Shown here: positions 8,467 to 16,920 of the stretch, piece by piece
How the letters are laid out: each line of letters starts with the position of its first letter
Numbering within the stretch: position 1 is the stretch's first letter
NCBI RefSeq assembly: GCF_018139685.1
Contig: NZ_JAGSPN010000020.1
Span: forward strand, 1-37,804
Length of the DNA: 37,804 bases
Direction of reading: 5' to 3'
Source: Cognatundibacterium luofuense
GTDB taxonomy: Bacteria; Pseudomonadota; Gammaproteobacteria; Burkholderiales; Burkholderiaceae_D
The notes under the pieces: model-generated
Database searches by the model: none
What the model was told of the DNA's origin: nothing
What the model saw: the letters and a program-made list of their open reading frames with translations, nothing else
Translations under genes and position numbers: made by a program

Positions 8467-9204
8467 ATGATTGAAAAATTAAAAAAAGCAGGTGAGGCTT
8501 CCGTTCCTAAGCACATCGCTATCATCATGGATGGAAACGGGCGATGGGCAACCAAGCGGTTCCTGCCTCGTTTTGCCGGTCATGCGAAAGGTGTCAAATC
8601 TGTACATCGCGTCGTGGAAGCCTGCGTTAATCGTGGCGTCCAGTACCTGACTTTGTTTGCGTTCAGCTCAGAAAACTGGAAGCGTCCGGAAGAAGAAGTC
8701 TCTTTACTGATGCAATTGTTTCGTAAAGTACTCGTCAACGAAATTCGCAAGATGAATGAAAACAACATTCGTCTCAAGGTGATCGGTGACTTATCGCGCT
8801 TTGACAAAGACCTGCAGGCGCTGGTTGATATGGCTGAGTCGCAGACAGCGTCGAATACCGGCCTTACCCTGACGATTTGCGCTAATTACGGTGGTCGCTG
8901 GGATATGGCGAATGCTTGCCGTCGCCTGATGAATGAAGGCTACCGTCCTGAAGATATAACGGAAGAGTTATTGTCCAGCCGGCTCGCAATGGCGTACGCG
9001 CCTGATCCGGATATGCTGATCAGAACCGGCGGCGAAGCCCGTATTTCGAATTTCCTGTTGTGGCAGGCTGCTTACTCAGAGTTTTACTTTACTGAAACCT
9101 ACTGGCCGGATTTTGACGGTGATGCACTGGATGAGGCGATCGCTTCATTCCAGAAACGTGAGCGTCGTTTTGGTAAAACAAGTGAACAAGTAAAAGCTTC
9201 CTGA
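8467..9204 (+). CDS. uppS: Isoprenyl transferase (undecaprenyl diphosphate synthase family)
   Basis: A cis-prenyltransferase that condenses isopentenyl diphosphate units onto farnesyl diphosphate to make the C55 lipid carrier. The signature is HIAIIMDGNGRWA with catalytic Asp22. Further conserved blocks are FSSENWKRP, ANYGGRWD, LIRTGGEARISNFLLWQ and YWPDF. From ATG 8467 the length is 245 aa, normal for the family. A GTG start at 8413 is possible but adds non-conserved residues. The usual neighbours (frr, cdsA, dxr, bamA) are absent; instead the gene runs straight into a sugar-nucleotide gene 10 bp on. It may be a second, pathway-dedicated copy, but whether another uppS exists cannot be seen here. 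Confidence 0.92.
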   Translation: MIEKLKKAGEASVPKHIAIIMDGNGRWATKRFLPRFAGHAKGVKSVHRVVEACVNRGVQYLTLFAFSSENWKRPEEEVSLLMQLFRKVLVNEIRKMNENNIRLKVIGDLSRFDKDLQALVDMAESQTASNTGLTLTICANYGGRWDMANACRRLMNEGYRPEDITEELLSSRLAMAYAPDPDMLIRTGGEARISNFLLWQAAYSEFYFTETYWPDFDGDALDEAIASFQKRERRFGKTSEQVKAS

Positions 9205-9208
9205 GGAG
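9203..9208 (+). promoter_or_regulatory. Shine-Dalgarno fixing the TTG start of manC
   Basis: GAGGAG overlaps the uppS stop and lies 6 nt before TTG 9215. The nearby ATG at 9210 runs into a stop after two codons, so TTG is the start. Confidence 0.75.
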
Positions 9209-9214
9209 AATGCC

Positions 9215-10666
9215 TTGAAGGTCGTGGTTCCTGTGATTTTGTCAGGTGGATCGGGAACGCGGCTGTGGCCACTGTCCCGCGCCGGTTTTCCTAAGCAGTT
9301 TCTGAGTTTCGACGGAACGTTCAGCTTGTTTCAGCTGGCCGTGAAACGTTTGTGTGCCATCAGTATGGATGGCGTCCGCATTGCGGATCCGGTGATTGTG
9401 GCTAATGAAGAACATCGTTTCATCATTCAGGATCAGCTGAAAGCGATTGGTGTTGAGCGCTTTGATATTATTCCCGAGCCAGCCGGCAGAAATACCGCGC
9501 CTGCATTAACGCTGGCAACGCTGCGCGCCGCGCAGGGTGAGGCAGATCCACTGTGTTTTGCCGTTCCTGCTGATCAGCAAATTCCTGATCAGCAAGCATT
9601 CCAGTCAGCGGTTCACGCTGCAATATCGGCAACAGATCAGTTTTCCATCATGACATTGGGCATTCGTCCCGACAGGCCGGAAACCGGATTTGGTTACATC
9701 CGGTTTGTGCCGGAATCCGGCGATCAGCCACTGCATGCATCCGCTGTGAGTCAGTTTGTCGAAAAGCCTGACCAGACAACGGCAGAAGCCTATGTACAAA
9801 GCGGGCATTATCTCTGGAACAGCGGCATGTTCATTCTCCGTGCCGGCAAGTGGCTGGATGCACTGAAACGTTTCCGCCCTGATATTGCTGAGGCAGTTGT
9901 CAAATCCTGGGATGCGCATACACAGGATGGCTGCTTTTTACGCCCGGATGCTGCGTTGTTCAGGCAGTGTCCGTCAGAGTCGATTGATTATGCGGTCATC
10001 GAGCCATGCGCTGCTGCCGGTGATTCGATAGGTGTGGTTCCGCTGGATGCCGGCTGGAGTGATCTGGGCGCCTGGAATGCCGTATGGCAAACCGGCAATC
10101 AGGATGCGCAGCGCAATGTTTGCCGGGGCGATGTGATTGCACTGGATACGACAGGCTCTTTGCTGCATTCGACTGGCCGTATGCTGGCTGTCGTTGGTTT
10201 GCGGGATATGGTTGTCGTTGAAACGCCGGATGCGGTACTGGTTGCGCCGCTGGAAAAAAGTCAGGCGGTCAAAGATGTGGTCAGTATTCTGCAGCAGCAA
10301 CAACGGCCGGAAGCTGTCACGCAGCGTCAGGTACACCGTCCGTGGGGCTGGTATATGTCCGTGGATGAAGATAGCCGCTTCAAGGTGAAGCGCATCATGG
10401 TGAAACCAGGTGCCAGTCTGAGTCTGCAAATGCATCATCACCGTGCAGAGCACTGGATTGTGGTGAAGGGAACCGCAGAAATTACCTGTGGCGAGCAGGT
10501 TTCATTGTTCACCGAAAATCAGTCAACCTATATTCCACTGGGAATGAAGCACCGTTTGCGTAATCCGGGTACGATCTCTTTGGAGATCATCGAAGTACAA
10601 TCCGGCAGTTATCTGGGTGAAGATGATATTGTCCGTTTTGAAGACACATATGGCCGCGCACAGTAA
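9215..10666 (+). CDS. manC: Mannose-1-phosphate guanylyltransferase / mannose-6-phosphate isomerase
   Basis: A bifunctional type II enzyme making mannose-6-phosphate from fructose-6-phosphate and GDP-mannose from mannose-1-phosphate, for exopolysaccharide or O-antigen. Residues 1-300 are the nucleotidyltransferase, with GGSGTRLWPLSR at 11-22, EPAGRNTAPA and FVEKPD. Residues about 370-480 are the cupin isomerase: RPWGWY, MHHHRAEHWIVVKGTA and YIPLGMKHRLRNPG, which supply the metal-binding His and Glu residues. Length, 483 aa, is normal. The start is TTG with a strong Shine-Dalgarno. Co-directional with uppS (10-bp gap), and a strong terminator follows, so uppS-manC is probably one transcript. 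Equally named manC, algA or cpsB. Confidence 0.93.
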   Translation: MKVVVPVILSGGSGTRLWPLSRAGFPKQFLSFDGTFSLFQLAVKRLCAISMDGVRIADPVIVANEEHRFIIQDQLKAIGVERFDIIPEPAGRNTAPALTLATLRAAQGEADPLCFAVPADQQIPDQQAFQSAVHAAISATDQFSIMTLGIRPDRPETGFGYIRFVPESGDQPLHASAVSQFVEKPDQTTAEAYVQSGHYLWNSGMFILRAGKWLDALKRFRPDIAEAVVKSWDAHTQDGCFLRPDAALFRQCPSESIDYAVIEPCAAAGDSIGVVPLDAGWSDLGAWNAVWQTGNQDAQRNVCRGDVIALDTTGSLLHSTGRMLAVVGLRDMVVVETPDAVLVAPLEKSQAVKDVVSILQQQQRPEAVTQRQVHRPWGWYMSVDEDSRFKVKRIMVKPGASLSLQMHHHRAEHWIVVKGTAEITCGEQVSLFTENQSTYIPLGMKHRLRNPGTISLEIIEVQSGSYLGEDDIVRFEDTYGRAQ

Positions 10667-10700
10667 AATCGCGTAGTGTGCGGATTCCGCGAAGAAGCAG

Positions 10701-10725
10701 AGCCTCCTGACCAGGAGGCTTTTTT
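10701..10725 (+). terminator. Rho-independent terminator after manC
   Basis: An 8-bp perfect stem (AGCCTCCT with AGGAGGCT) with a GACC loop is followed by a T run at 10720-10725. Confidence 0.9.
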
Positions 10726-10780
10726 CTGTCCGGTATTCTGATGCTTGTTGTGCAGATATTTTTTAGGAAGCTGGTCTGAA

Positions 10781-12007
10781 TTGAGAAATATTATTTATCT
10801 GGTTATCGTGCAAGGGGCGATTTATCTGGCGCCGTTGCTGATGTTGCCGTACCTTACCCGCTTACTGCCAGTTGCAGATTTTGCGGCGATGTTTGCGGCA
10901 CAAGCGTTCGTACAGTATTTTGTGCTGGTGACGGATTATGGCTTTACGATTACTGCAACACGCAACATTGTCTTTGCCAGAGATGATCAGCAACAGATTT
11001 CGCGAATTTACTCGGCAACGATGTCAGCGAAAATGCTGCTGGCTGCAGGTAGTATGCTGGTATGCCTGTTGCTGACACTGCTGGTTCCGGCATTGCGACT
11101 GAATCCTGTGATTACGATCGCATGCATGATCGGCATTCTGGGAAATGCCTTGTTTCCGATGTGGCTGTTACAGGGACTGGAGAGAATGAAGCATCTGGCG
11201 TTGATTACCGCAGTGTCCAGATTTCTGCCATTACCAGTTTTGTTACTGCTGGTGACCCGTCCTGATCAAGTCGTTCTTGCTGCTCTGGTGGTAAACAGTC
11301 CGGCAGCGATCGGGGCAGTTTTCGGTTTGCTGTATGTGCGCAAGCACAGACTCGCGGTCTGGCATCGTGTGGAATGGGCAGCTATCCGGCATCAGCTAAC
11401 GGAGGGCTGGGCGGCGTTTATCGGTGGCATGGCAACCAGCTTTTACACGACCATGAATGTATTGCTGCTGAATGGCTTCAGCACGCCGCAACAAGTCAGT
11501 TACTTCAATGCCAGCGACAAAATCCGCTCAGCGGCACAGGGCTTTATTCAGCCTGTGGCAGCAGCCTTGTTCCCGAAATTTTCGTTGCTTGCTCAGAAAC
11601 CTGATACAGCCCAGCTGCGTAAGTTAATGATCATGGGTAGCGTTGTGATGTTGCTGTTGCAACTGGCGGGCGGACTGGTGATGTATTTTGGCGCAGAGCT
11701 TATTGCCCGCTATTATCTGGGGCCCGGTTTTGTTGATGCCGCATGGTATCTGCGTTCACTGGCTTTCCTGCCGCTGGTAATTGCTGTTGCAACGATATTG
11801 TCGCAATGGCGTTTGCTGGCCTGCGGCGAGAGCAAAGCCCTGAGCAAGATCTATATTCTGGCAGGGCCTCTGCATTTGTTGTACGCGGCATGGATGACCC
11901 GTGAATGGGGCGCGCCCGGACTGGTGCTGAGTTTGTTCATCACAGAGGTTGGCATAACGCTGGCGATGTTTGTGCTGACCCGATATAAGCGGATACCGCT
12001 GTACTGA
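10781..12007 (+). CDS. Wzx-type polysaccharide flippase (MOP superfamily)
   Basis: A multi-spanning inner-membrane protein of about 408 aa with roughly 12 hydrophobic segments and few charges. The N-terminal pattern (IIYLVIVQGAIYLAPLLMLPYLTRLL, split here as IVQGAIYLAPLL and LPYLTRLLP) is that of Wzx/RfbX O-unit flippases, which move undecaprenyl-linked sugars to the periplasm. Start: TTG 10781 with AGGAAG 10 nt upstream gives the typical Wzx N-terminus; an upstream TTG at 10745 lacks a ribosome site. It lies after the manC terminator, so it needs its own promoter, which I did not find. The next gene is a glycosyltransferase. No Wzy polymerase or initiating transferase is in the window. Confidence 0.8.
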   Translation: MRNIIYLVIVQGAIYLAPLLMLPYLTRLLPVADFAAMFAAQAFVQYFVLVTDYGFTITATRNIVFARDDQQQISRIYSATMSAKMLLAAGSMLVCLLLTLLVPALRLNPVITIACMIGILGNALFPMWLLQGLERMKHLALITAVSRFLPLPVLLLLVTRPDQVVLAALVVNSPAAIGAVFGLLYVRKHRLAVWHRVEWAAIRHQLTEGWAAFIGGMATSFYTTMNVLLLNGFSTPQQVSYFNASDKIRSAAQGFIQPVAAALFPKFSLLAQKPDTAQLRKLMIMGSVVMLLLQLAGGLVMYFGAELIARYYLGPGFVDAAWYLRSLAFLPLVIAVATILSQWRLLACGESKALSKIYILAGPLHLLYAAWMTREWGAPGLVLSLFITEVGITLAMFVLTRYKRIPLY

Positions 12008-12025
12008 TGTAAAAGAAGGTGTTTT

Positions 12026-12973
12026 GTGAAAAAAACAATTGATATTGCGCTGGCCAGTTATAACGGTGCTTCCTACATTCGTGAACAACTGGAATCCATT
12101 CTTCGGATGGAAACCGGCAGTGACGCCTGCACACTCCGATACATCATTGTGTCCGATAATGGATCACGTGACGAAACAGCCGCAATCGTCACAGAAATGG
12201 CTGCCATCTATCCGCAAATCAGATTGGTGACTGAGCAGCGCAAAGGCGTGATCGCCAATTTTAATCGTGCAATCAGTGAGTCTGATGCTGACTACGTCAT
12301 GCTGTCTGATCAGGATGATGTCTGGCTGCCGGAAAAACTGACCGTAACAATAAACCAGATGCTGAATCAGGAAAAACAGTCGCCCGGCTTGCCGGTACTG
12401 GTGTTCACCGATTTGCGTGTGGTTGATGCAGCGTTGAATACGATAGCACCGTCGTTTTTCGGGTTTCAGAAAGTTAGTCCGGCTGATTATGCGAAACCTG
12501 AACGCATGGCTGTTTATAACATCGCGCCGGGTTGCACCATGATGCTCAATCGTGCCTTACTGCAAACGGCGATGCCTGTGCCGGAAACTTGTTATATGCA
12601 TGACTGGTGGTTTGTACATGCTGCGGCAATTTATGGGCGTCTGGCCTGGCTGGATCAGCAAACCATGCTGTACCGTCAGCATGCCAATAATCAGGTCGGT
12701 GCAAGGCATTCCGGTTTCTGGGAAAAATTCTTCTCACCGGTTGCCAAATTTCGCGAAGCACATAAGAATTTTTCGAATGCATCACGACATTGTGCTGAAC
12801 TGAAAAAACGATATCCCGGTATGCCGGAGCCATTCCGAACATCAGTATTTTTTGTCGCGGATTTCTTTCAGTTAACGCGCTGGGATCGTTTGCAAGGTCT
12901 GCGCAGACGCTTTGCGCAGGCGCCAACGAAGGGTGGTGCGTTGTTACTGCTTCTGGTGGCGTTGCTGGGCTGA
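12026..12973 (+). CDS. Family 2 glycosyltransferase
   Basis: A 315-aa GT-A fold transferase. The N-terminus IDIALASYNGASYIREQLES and VSDNGSRDET are the GT2 nucleotide-binding elements; SDQDDVWLPEKL (about 92-103) holds the DxD-like metal site. This variant resembles rhamnosyl/galactosyltransferases of O-antigen and exopolysaccharide loci. A short hydrophobic C-terminus (ALLLLLVALLG) may anchor it at the membrane. The start is GTG with AGAAGG 6 nt upstream. It follows the flippase by 18 bp and probably shares its transcript. The donor sugar cannot be told; GDP-mannose from ManC is a possible but unproven link. Confidence 0.85.
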   Translation: MKKTIDIALASYNGASYIREQLESILRMETGSDACTLRYIIVSDNGSRDETAAIVTEMAAIYPQIRLVTEQRKGVIANFNRAISESDADYVMLSDQDDVWLPEKLTVTINQMLNQEKQSPGLPVLVFTDLRVVDAALNTIAPSFFGFQKVSPADYAKPERMAVYNIAPGCTMMLNRALLQTAMPVPETCYMHDWWFVHAAAIYGRLAWLDQQTMLYRQHANNQVGARHSGFWEKFFSPVAKFREAHKNFSNASRHCAELKKRYPGMPEPFRTSVFFVADFFQLTRWDRLQGLRRRFAQAPTKGGALLLLLVALLG

Positions 12974-13209
12974 GTGAATTCTGTTGATTGTGCCGATTTG
13001 TAAAATCAGGCACTCCAGAGCGCCACTGTTTTCGCGGACAACCCTGATTTTTTCTGCGGATTTCGTCATTTCAGCCGTTTTTTGACGTTTTCCGGCATTC
13101 TGTGTATCTGCGCAGCGCAAGCTGACATTGCTGTGACAATTACTAAGGGCATGGCTGGAGCCGGAAAGTCTGATTTACGTTAGACTTGCGGGATTCGATG
13201 GAGAACCGC
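12974..13209. other. Intergenic region with repeat copy A
   Basis: A 236-bp gap between the glycosyltransferase and mrp. It contains a copy of the dispersed repeat and no clear promoter or terminator. Confidence 0.5.
13008..13077 (+). repeat. Dispersed intergenic repeat, copy A
   Basis: This copy aligns with copy C (23497-23583): both run GCGCCA, a short T-rich gap, GCGGAC, TGATTTT, CTG, then a CATTT(C/G)AG element. It is the most diverged copy. Confidence 0.4.
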
Positions 13210-14301
13210 ATGAGAATCACAGAAGACCTAATCCGCCAGACCCTTTCCGCTCAGATTGATCCGAATACCGGAACTGACTACGTATCCGCAAAAAATGTCC
13301 GCCAGATCAGCGTGACAGCCGATGGCGATATCAGCGTCCGCATCGTGCTGGGCTATCCGGCAAACAGCCAGCTCGTACCCTTATCCGAGCAAATTCGCTC
13401 CGCACTGGCTGCATTGCCAGGTGCTGGCAAAGTAGATGTGCAGATGACATTTGAAGTCGTTGCGCACGTGGTGCAGCGCGGCGTGAAAGTTATGCCGAAT
13501 GTGAAAAATATTATTGCTGTCGCCTCCGGTAAGGGCGGAGTCGGCAAATCCACCACCGCCGCCAATCTGGCGCTGGCACTGGCTGCCGAAGGTGCAGCGG
13601 TTGGTTTGCTGGATGCCGATATTTACGGCCCTTCCCAGCCGATGATGATGGGTATCAGCGGACAGCCGGAAACCACGGACGGCAAAACCATGGAACCGAT
13701 GGAAAACCACGGCATTCAGGTCTCGTCGATCGGCTTTATGATTGATCCGGATGAGCCTATGGTCTGGCGCGGTCCGCTGGTACAGCAAGCCTTGCAGCAA
13801 TTGCTGACACAAACGAACTGGCGCAATCTGGATTACCTGATTATTGATATGCCGCCAGGCACCGGCGATGTGCAACTGACCCTGTCGCAAAAAGTGCCGG
13901 TTACCGGTGCGGTGATCGTGACCACACCGCAGGATGTGGCTTTGCTGGATGCGCGTAAAGGCTTGCGCATGTTTGAGAAAGTCGATATCCCGATTCTCGG
14001 CGTGGTCGAAAACATGAGCATGCATATCTGCAGCAATTGCGGCCATGCGGAACATATTTTCGGTCAGGGCGGCGCAGAAAAAATGTGCGCAGATTTCGGT
14101 GTGGACTTCCTCGGCTCGCTGCCACTGAATCTGCAAATTCGTGAACAGGCCGATGCAGGCAAGCCGACGGTTGTTGCGGAACCGGATGGTCAGGTCGCGG
14201 CGATTTATAAAGCGATTGCCAGAAAAGTAGCAGTACGTGTCGCGCAAAAAGCGAAAGACATGTCACTGAAATTCCCGACCATCACCGTGCAGAATACCTG
14301 A
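13210..14301 (+). CDS. apbC: Iron-sulfur cluster carrier protein Mrp/ApbC
   Basis: A 363-aa P-loop ATPase that carries and transfers Fe-S clusters in the cytoplasm. Residues 1-90 are the MIP18/DUF59 domain. The deviant Walker A SGKGGVGKST lies at 106-115, then DADIYGPSQPMMMG, the Walker B-like IIDMPPGTGD, and the cluster-binding CxxC at C274 and C277 (CSNC). Length and domain order match Mrp. Start: ATG 13210 has GGAG 6 nt upstream; ATG 13198 would add four residues. The final base of its stop codon is the first base of the ribD start, so the two genes are translationally linked. Confidence 0.93.
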   Translation: MRITEDLIRQTLSAQIDPNTGTDYVSAKNVRQISVTADGDISVRIVLGYPANSQLVPLSEQIRSALAALPGAGKVDVQMTFEVVAHVVQRGVKVMPNVKNIIAVASGKGGVGKSTTAANLALALAAEGAAVGLLDADIYGPSQPMMMGISGQPETTDGKTMEPMENHGIQVSSIGFMIDPDEPMVWRGPLVQQALQQLLTQTNWRNLDYLIIDMPPGTGDVQLTLSQKVPVTGAVIVTTPQDVALLDARKGLRMFEKVDIPILGVVENMSMHICSNCGHAEHIFGQGGAEKMCADFGVDFLGSLPLNLQIREQADAGKPTVVAEPDGQVAAIYKAIARKVAVRVAQKAKDMSLKFPTITVQNT

Positions 14302-15389
14302 TGACAGAACAGGATCAACACTGGCTGCAGCATGCAGTCAGGCTGGCGGAGCGGGCAGGGATCGAAACTTCGCCGAATCCGCGCGTCGGCTGCGTGATCG
14401 TCCGGCAGGGACAAGTCCTGGGCGAAGGCTGGACGCAGCCTGTCGGGCAGGCGCATGCCGAAGTGCAGGCTTTACGCGATGCGCAGCAGCATGGACATGA
14501 TGTGCGCGGCGCGACTGCCTACGTTTCGCTGGAGCCTTGCAGTCATTTCGGGCGAACACCGCCCTGTGCATTCGGTTTGCGCGATGCCGGTATCGCAAGG
14601 GTGGTGGCTGCTGCCGGCGATGCGAATCCGCTGGTATCCGGCAAAGGATTTGCCATTCTGCGCGATGCCGGTATCGATGTACTGGCTGAGCCTGATCCGG
14701 CGCTCGCGCAGCAGGTCAGAGAAATGAATATCGGTTTTTTTCACCGGATGAAAACCGGCTTACCCTGGGTTCGTTTAAAGATGGCAGCCAGTCTGGATGG
14801 TCGCACGGCTTTACCAAACGGACAAAGTCAGTGGATTACCAGTCCGGCGGCACGGGAAGACGGGCACCGCTGGCGTGCGCGTGCTGACGTGATACTGACC
14901 GGTATCGGCACGGTGCTTGCGGATAACCCGCAACTGAATGTGCGCGGCATCGATATTCCTCGCCAGCCGCCAAAATGGGTGATCGATTCCGGGTTCCGCA
15001 CACCATTGCAGGCCGGTGTGATGCAGGGTGCTGCGCTGACGGTGGTCGGTGCATCAGATAATCCGCAGCGACTTGCACTGCAGAATGCGGGTGTGCAGAC
15101 TTTGCTGATGCCCGGTGCCGCTGGCAAAGTCGATTTGCAGGAAGTGATTCAGGTGCTGGGAAGTCAGCAATGCAATGAGGTGCATGTGGAGGCGGGCGCT
15201 GCACTGTCCGGCGCGCTTGTACATGAAGGGCTGGTTAATGAAATCCTGTTGTACATGGCTCCCAAATTTCTCGGTGCCGGAGCTGGTGTGCTGGCATTGC
15301 CGGAAATGCAGCATGTGAATCAGGCCAGAATGTGGCAGATACACGATACGCTGCAGATCGGTCGGGATATCCGCTTGTGCCTGCGGTGA
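14301..15389 (+). CDS. ribD: Bifunctional riboflavin biosynthesis deaminase/reductase RibD
   Basis: A 362-aa enzyme that deaminates and then reduces the pyrimidine intermediate of riboflavin synthesis. The N-terminal deaminase has zinc ligands H52 (HAE, with catalytic Glu54), C80 and C89 (PCSHFGRTPPC). The C-terminal reductase starts near 150 (PWVRLKMAASLDGRTA) and includes the NADPH-site block VHVEAGAALSGAL. ATG 14301 shares its A with the apbC stop. Other rib genes (ribE, ribBA, ribH) are not adjacent, so this is not the common rib operon order. A strong terminator follows. Confidence 0.94.
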   Translation: MTEQDQHWLQHAVRLAERAGIETSPNPRVGCVIVRQGQVLGEGWTQPVGQAHAEVQALRDAQQHGHDVRGATAYVSLEPCSHFGRTPPCAFGLRDAGIARVVAAAGDANPLVSGKGFAILRDAGIDVLAEPDPALAQQVREMNIGFFHRMKTGLPWVRLKMAASLDGRTALPNGQSQWITSPAAREDGHRWRARADVILTGIGTVLADNPQLNVRGIDIPRQPPKWVIDSGFRTPLQAGVMQGAALTVVGASDNPQRLALQNAGVQTLLMPGAAGKVDLQEVIQVLGSQQCNEVHVEAGAALSGALVHEGLVNEILLYMAPKFLGAGAGVLALPEMQHVNQARMWQIHDTLQIGRDIRLCLR

Positions 15390-15411
15390 AAGTCAGCCGC
15401 GAAACATACAT

Positions 15412-15444
15412 AAAAAAGCAGACAGTTTTCCGGTCTGCTTTTTT
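15412..15444 (+). terminator. Rho-independent terminator after ribD
   Basis: A 12-bp perfect stem (15412-15423 with 15433-15444), GC core GCAGAC, outer A/T pairs giving a U-tract, and a 9-base loop. Confidence 0.88.
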
Positions 15445-15541
15445 ATTTTGTGTGCTATGAAGGAGTAATTCGTCTGAATGGCATGAGGGCACGAGTGGCC
15501 AAGATAGTTAGGCTACGTATTTGCGTGCGCATAAAAGGAAA

Positions 15542-15569
15542 AAGGCCTCATTGCGAACAATGAGGCCTT
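15542..15569 (-). terminator. Terminator of the tRNA-Pro pair
   Basis: A 12-bp perfect stem with a TTCG loop on the minus strand, followed on that strand by TTTCC. It lies just beyond the 3' end of the second tRNA-Pro. Confidence 0.85.
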
Positions 15570-15573
15570 ATTC

Positions 15574-15650
15574 TGGTCGGAGTACAAGGATTCGAACCTT
15601 GGACCCTCTGCTCCCAAAGCAGATGCGCTACCGGGCTGCGCTACACTCCG
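15574..15650 (-). tRNA. tRNA-Pro (anticodon TGG), downstream copy
   Basis: A full cloverleaf on the minus strand, 77 nt with encoded CCA. Acceptor CGGAGTG pairs near the 3' end, the anticodon loop is TTTGGGA, and the T arm is GGTTCGAATCC. It is identical to the second copy 62 bp upstream (15713-15789) and has no promoter of its own, so it is probably cotranscribed. Confidence 0.95.
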
Positions 15651-15712
15651 AAAAACTGTCATTCACTGTTTGTTTTCACATTCAGTTATTGCTTATGACT
15701 AAGCAGGTATTC

Positions 15713-15789
15713 TGGTCGGAGTACAAGGATTCGAACCTTGGACCCTCTGCTCCCAAAGCAGATGCGCTACCGGGCTGCGCTACACTCCG
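15713..15789 (-). tRNA. tRNA-Pro (anticodon TGG), promoter-proximal copy
   Basis: Sequence identical to the 15574-15650 copy, including CCA. It lies 10 bp downstream of the -10 box of a strong promoter located at the end of the pseudouridine synthase gene. Confidence 0.95.
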
Positions 15790-15798
15790 AAGACCGAA

Positions 15799-15827
15799 AT
15801 AATATCCCTATAGGGGGTTGATGTCAA
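15799..15827 (-). promoter_or_regulatory. Strong sigma-70 promoter of the tRNA-Pro pair, nested in a coding 3' end
   Basis: On the minus strand, TTGACA (15822-15827) and TATTAT (15799-15804) are separated by exactly 17 bp. The -35 box and most of the spacer are the last codons of the upstream pseudouridine synthase gene (stop at 15808-15810). The GGGGG-rich spacer strand may matter for stringent control. Confidence 0.8.
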
Positions 15828-16755
15828 TAGTTGCTGTGTTTTCTGCATTTTGCTGCGGTAGAAAAAGTTGCTGATCTGAATGAAATTCGCGTAAATCCCC
15901 ATTCAGCGGATCGGTAAAGCGTATGGTTTTCGCCAGCAACTGCAGCGGCTTCGCAAAATCATCGCTGCCTGCGGGTAAGGGCGATGGATAAAAACCATCA
16001 TGCAGAATCGGGCAGCCCAGCGCATTCATATGTACCCTGAGCTGGTGGCGTTTGCCCGTTACCGGGGACAGTTCGTAAATAGCCCATTTGTCATCATGGC
16101 CCAGCGTACGCAAATGCGTTTCTGTATTCGGCTCGCCTTCGGTTTCTTCCATAACAAAAAAGCGCGGACTTTCCACGATGCGGCTGCGGCGTATGCAGGG
16201 CGTTTCCAGTACCGGAAGATAGCGGGCGACTGCATGGTAAGTCTTTTGCATAGTTTTCGCCTGAAACATGGCCTGATATTTGCCGCGCGTGTCCGGATTG
16301 ACCGAAAACAGGATCACGCCGGCGGTTTCGCGGTCCAGCCGGTGTAAAGGCGTGAGCTGGCTGAGCCCGGTGCGCTGTTTCAGTCTGACCAGCAGGGTTT
16401 CGCGCAGGTACTGGCCGCCCGGTGTGACCGGCAGGAAATGCGGTTTATCGGCGACCAGTAAATGTTCATCCTGATACAGAATCTGTTCCTGAAAAGGAAT
16501 GTGTGGCTCCGCGGGAACTTCGCGGTAGTAAAAAATACACATGCCACGCCGGACGATGCTGTCAGCTTGCAATTTGTCACCGGTTTGGGTGACGACTTCC
16601 TGCTTCGCCAGTCTTTCCTGCCAGATGCCGGCCGGAACGTCCGGAAATTGCTGTGCCAGAAACTGGTGCAGCGGGAGCGGGGCGATTTCCGGTATCCAGA
16701 TATAACTGGGGGAAACGCCGTCACGGTCGGGAAGCGGGGCGGGCAGGGCTTGCAT
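15808..16755 (-). CDS. RluA-family pseudouridine synthase
   Basis: A 315-aa enzyme of the RluA family, which isomerises uridine to pseudouridine in rRNA or tRNA. The catalytic motif is HRLDRETAGV with Asp141. ADKPHFLPVTP, TYHAVAR and the late LSPVTGKRHQLRVHMNALGCPILHD are also conserved. The N-terminal 80 residues form an S4-like RNA-binding region. It reads like the TruC/RluA-like 'RNA pseudouridylate synthase' group; the exact target base cannot be assigned. It is transcribed towards the tRNA-Pro genes and divergently from gltX. Its last codons double as the tRNA promoter. Confidence 0.9.
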   Translation of the reverse strand: MQALPAPLPDRDGVSPSYIWIPEIAPLPLHQFLAQQFPDVPAGIWQERLAKQEVVTQTGDKLQADSIVRRGMCIFYYREVPAEPHIPFQEQILYQDEHLLVADKPHFLPVTPGGQYLRETLLVRLKQRTGLSQLTPLHRLDRETAGVILFSVNPDTRGKYQAMFQAKTMQKTYHAVARYLPVLETPCIRRSRIVESPRFFVMEETEGEPNTETHLRTLGHDDKWAIYELSPVTGKRHQLRVHMNALGCPILHDGFYPSPLPAGSDDFAKPLQLLAKTIRFTDPLNGDLREFHSDQQLFLPQQNAENTATIDINPL

Positions 16756-16920
16756 ACGATCAGTCAGAATTCGGAGTCGGTGCTGATGTTAACACGGCGC
16801 GCCGCTTCATCGTTGCCGCGCGGCTGTGTTGTCGTGGTATGCGCTGATCGAACGCGGTAAAATGGCAGCTTTCATTGATACTTTGGCGGCAGCAGGAAAC
16901 TGACTGTCGTTTTCACAGAT

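Noticed and set aside
13381-14247. 288-codon minus-strand open frame inside mrp
   Set aside because: Antisense shadow of a clearly conserved gene; composition (many His, Gln, Arg) is that of a reverse frame.
15521-15802. Open frame across both tRNA-Pro genes
   Set aside because: It repeats because the tRNA genes repeat; overlapping structural RNA excludes it.
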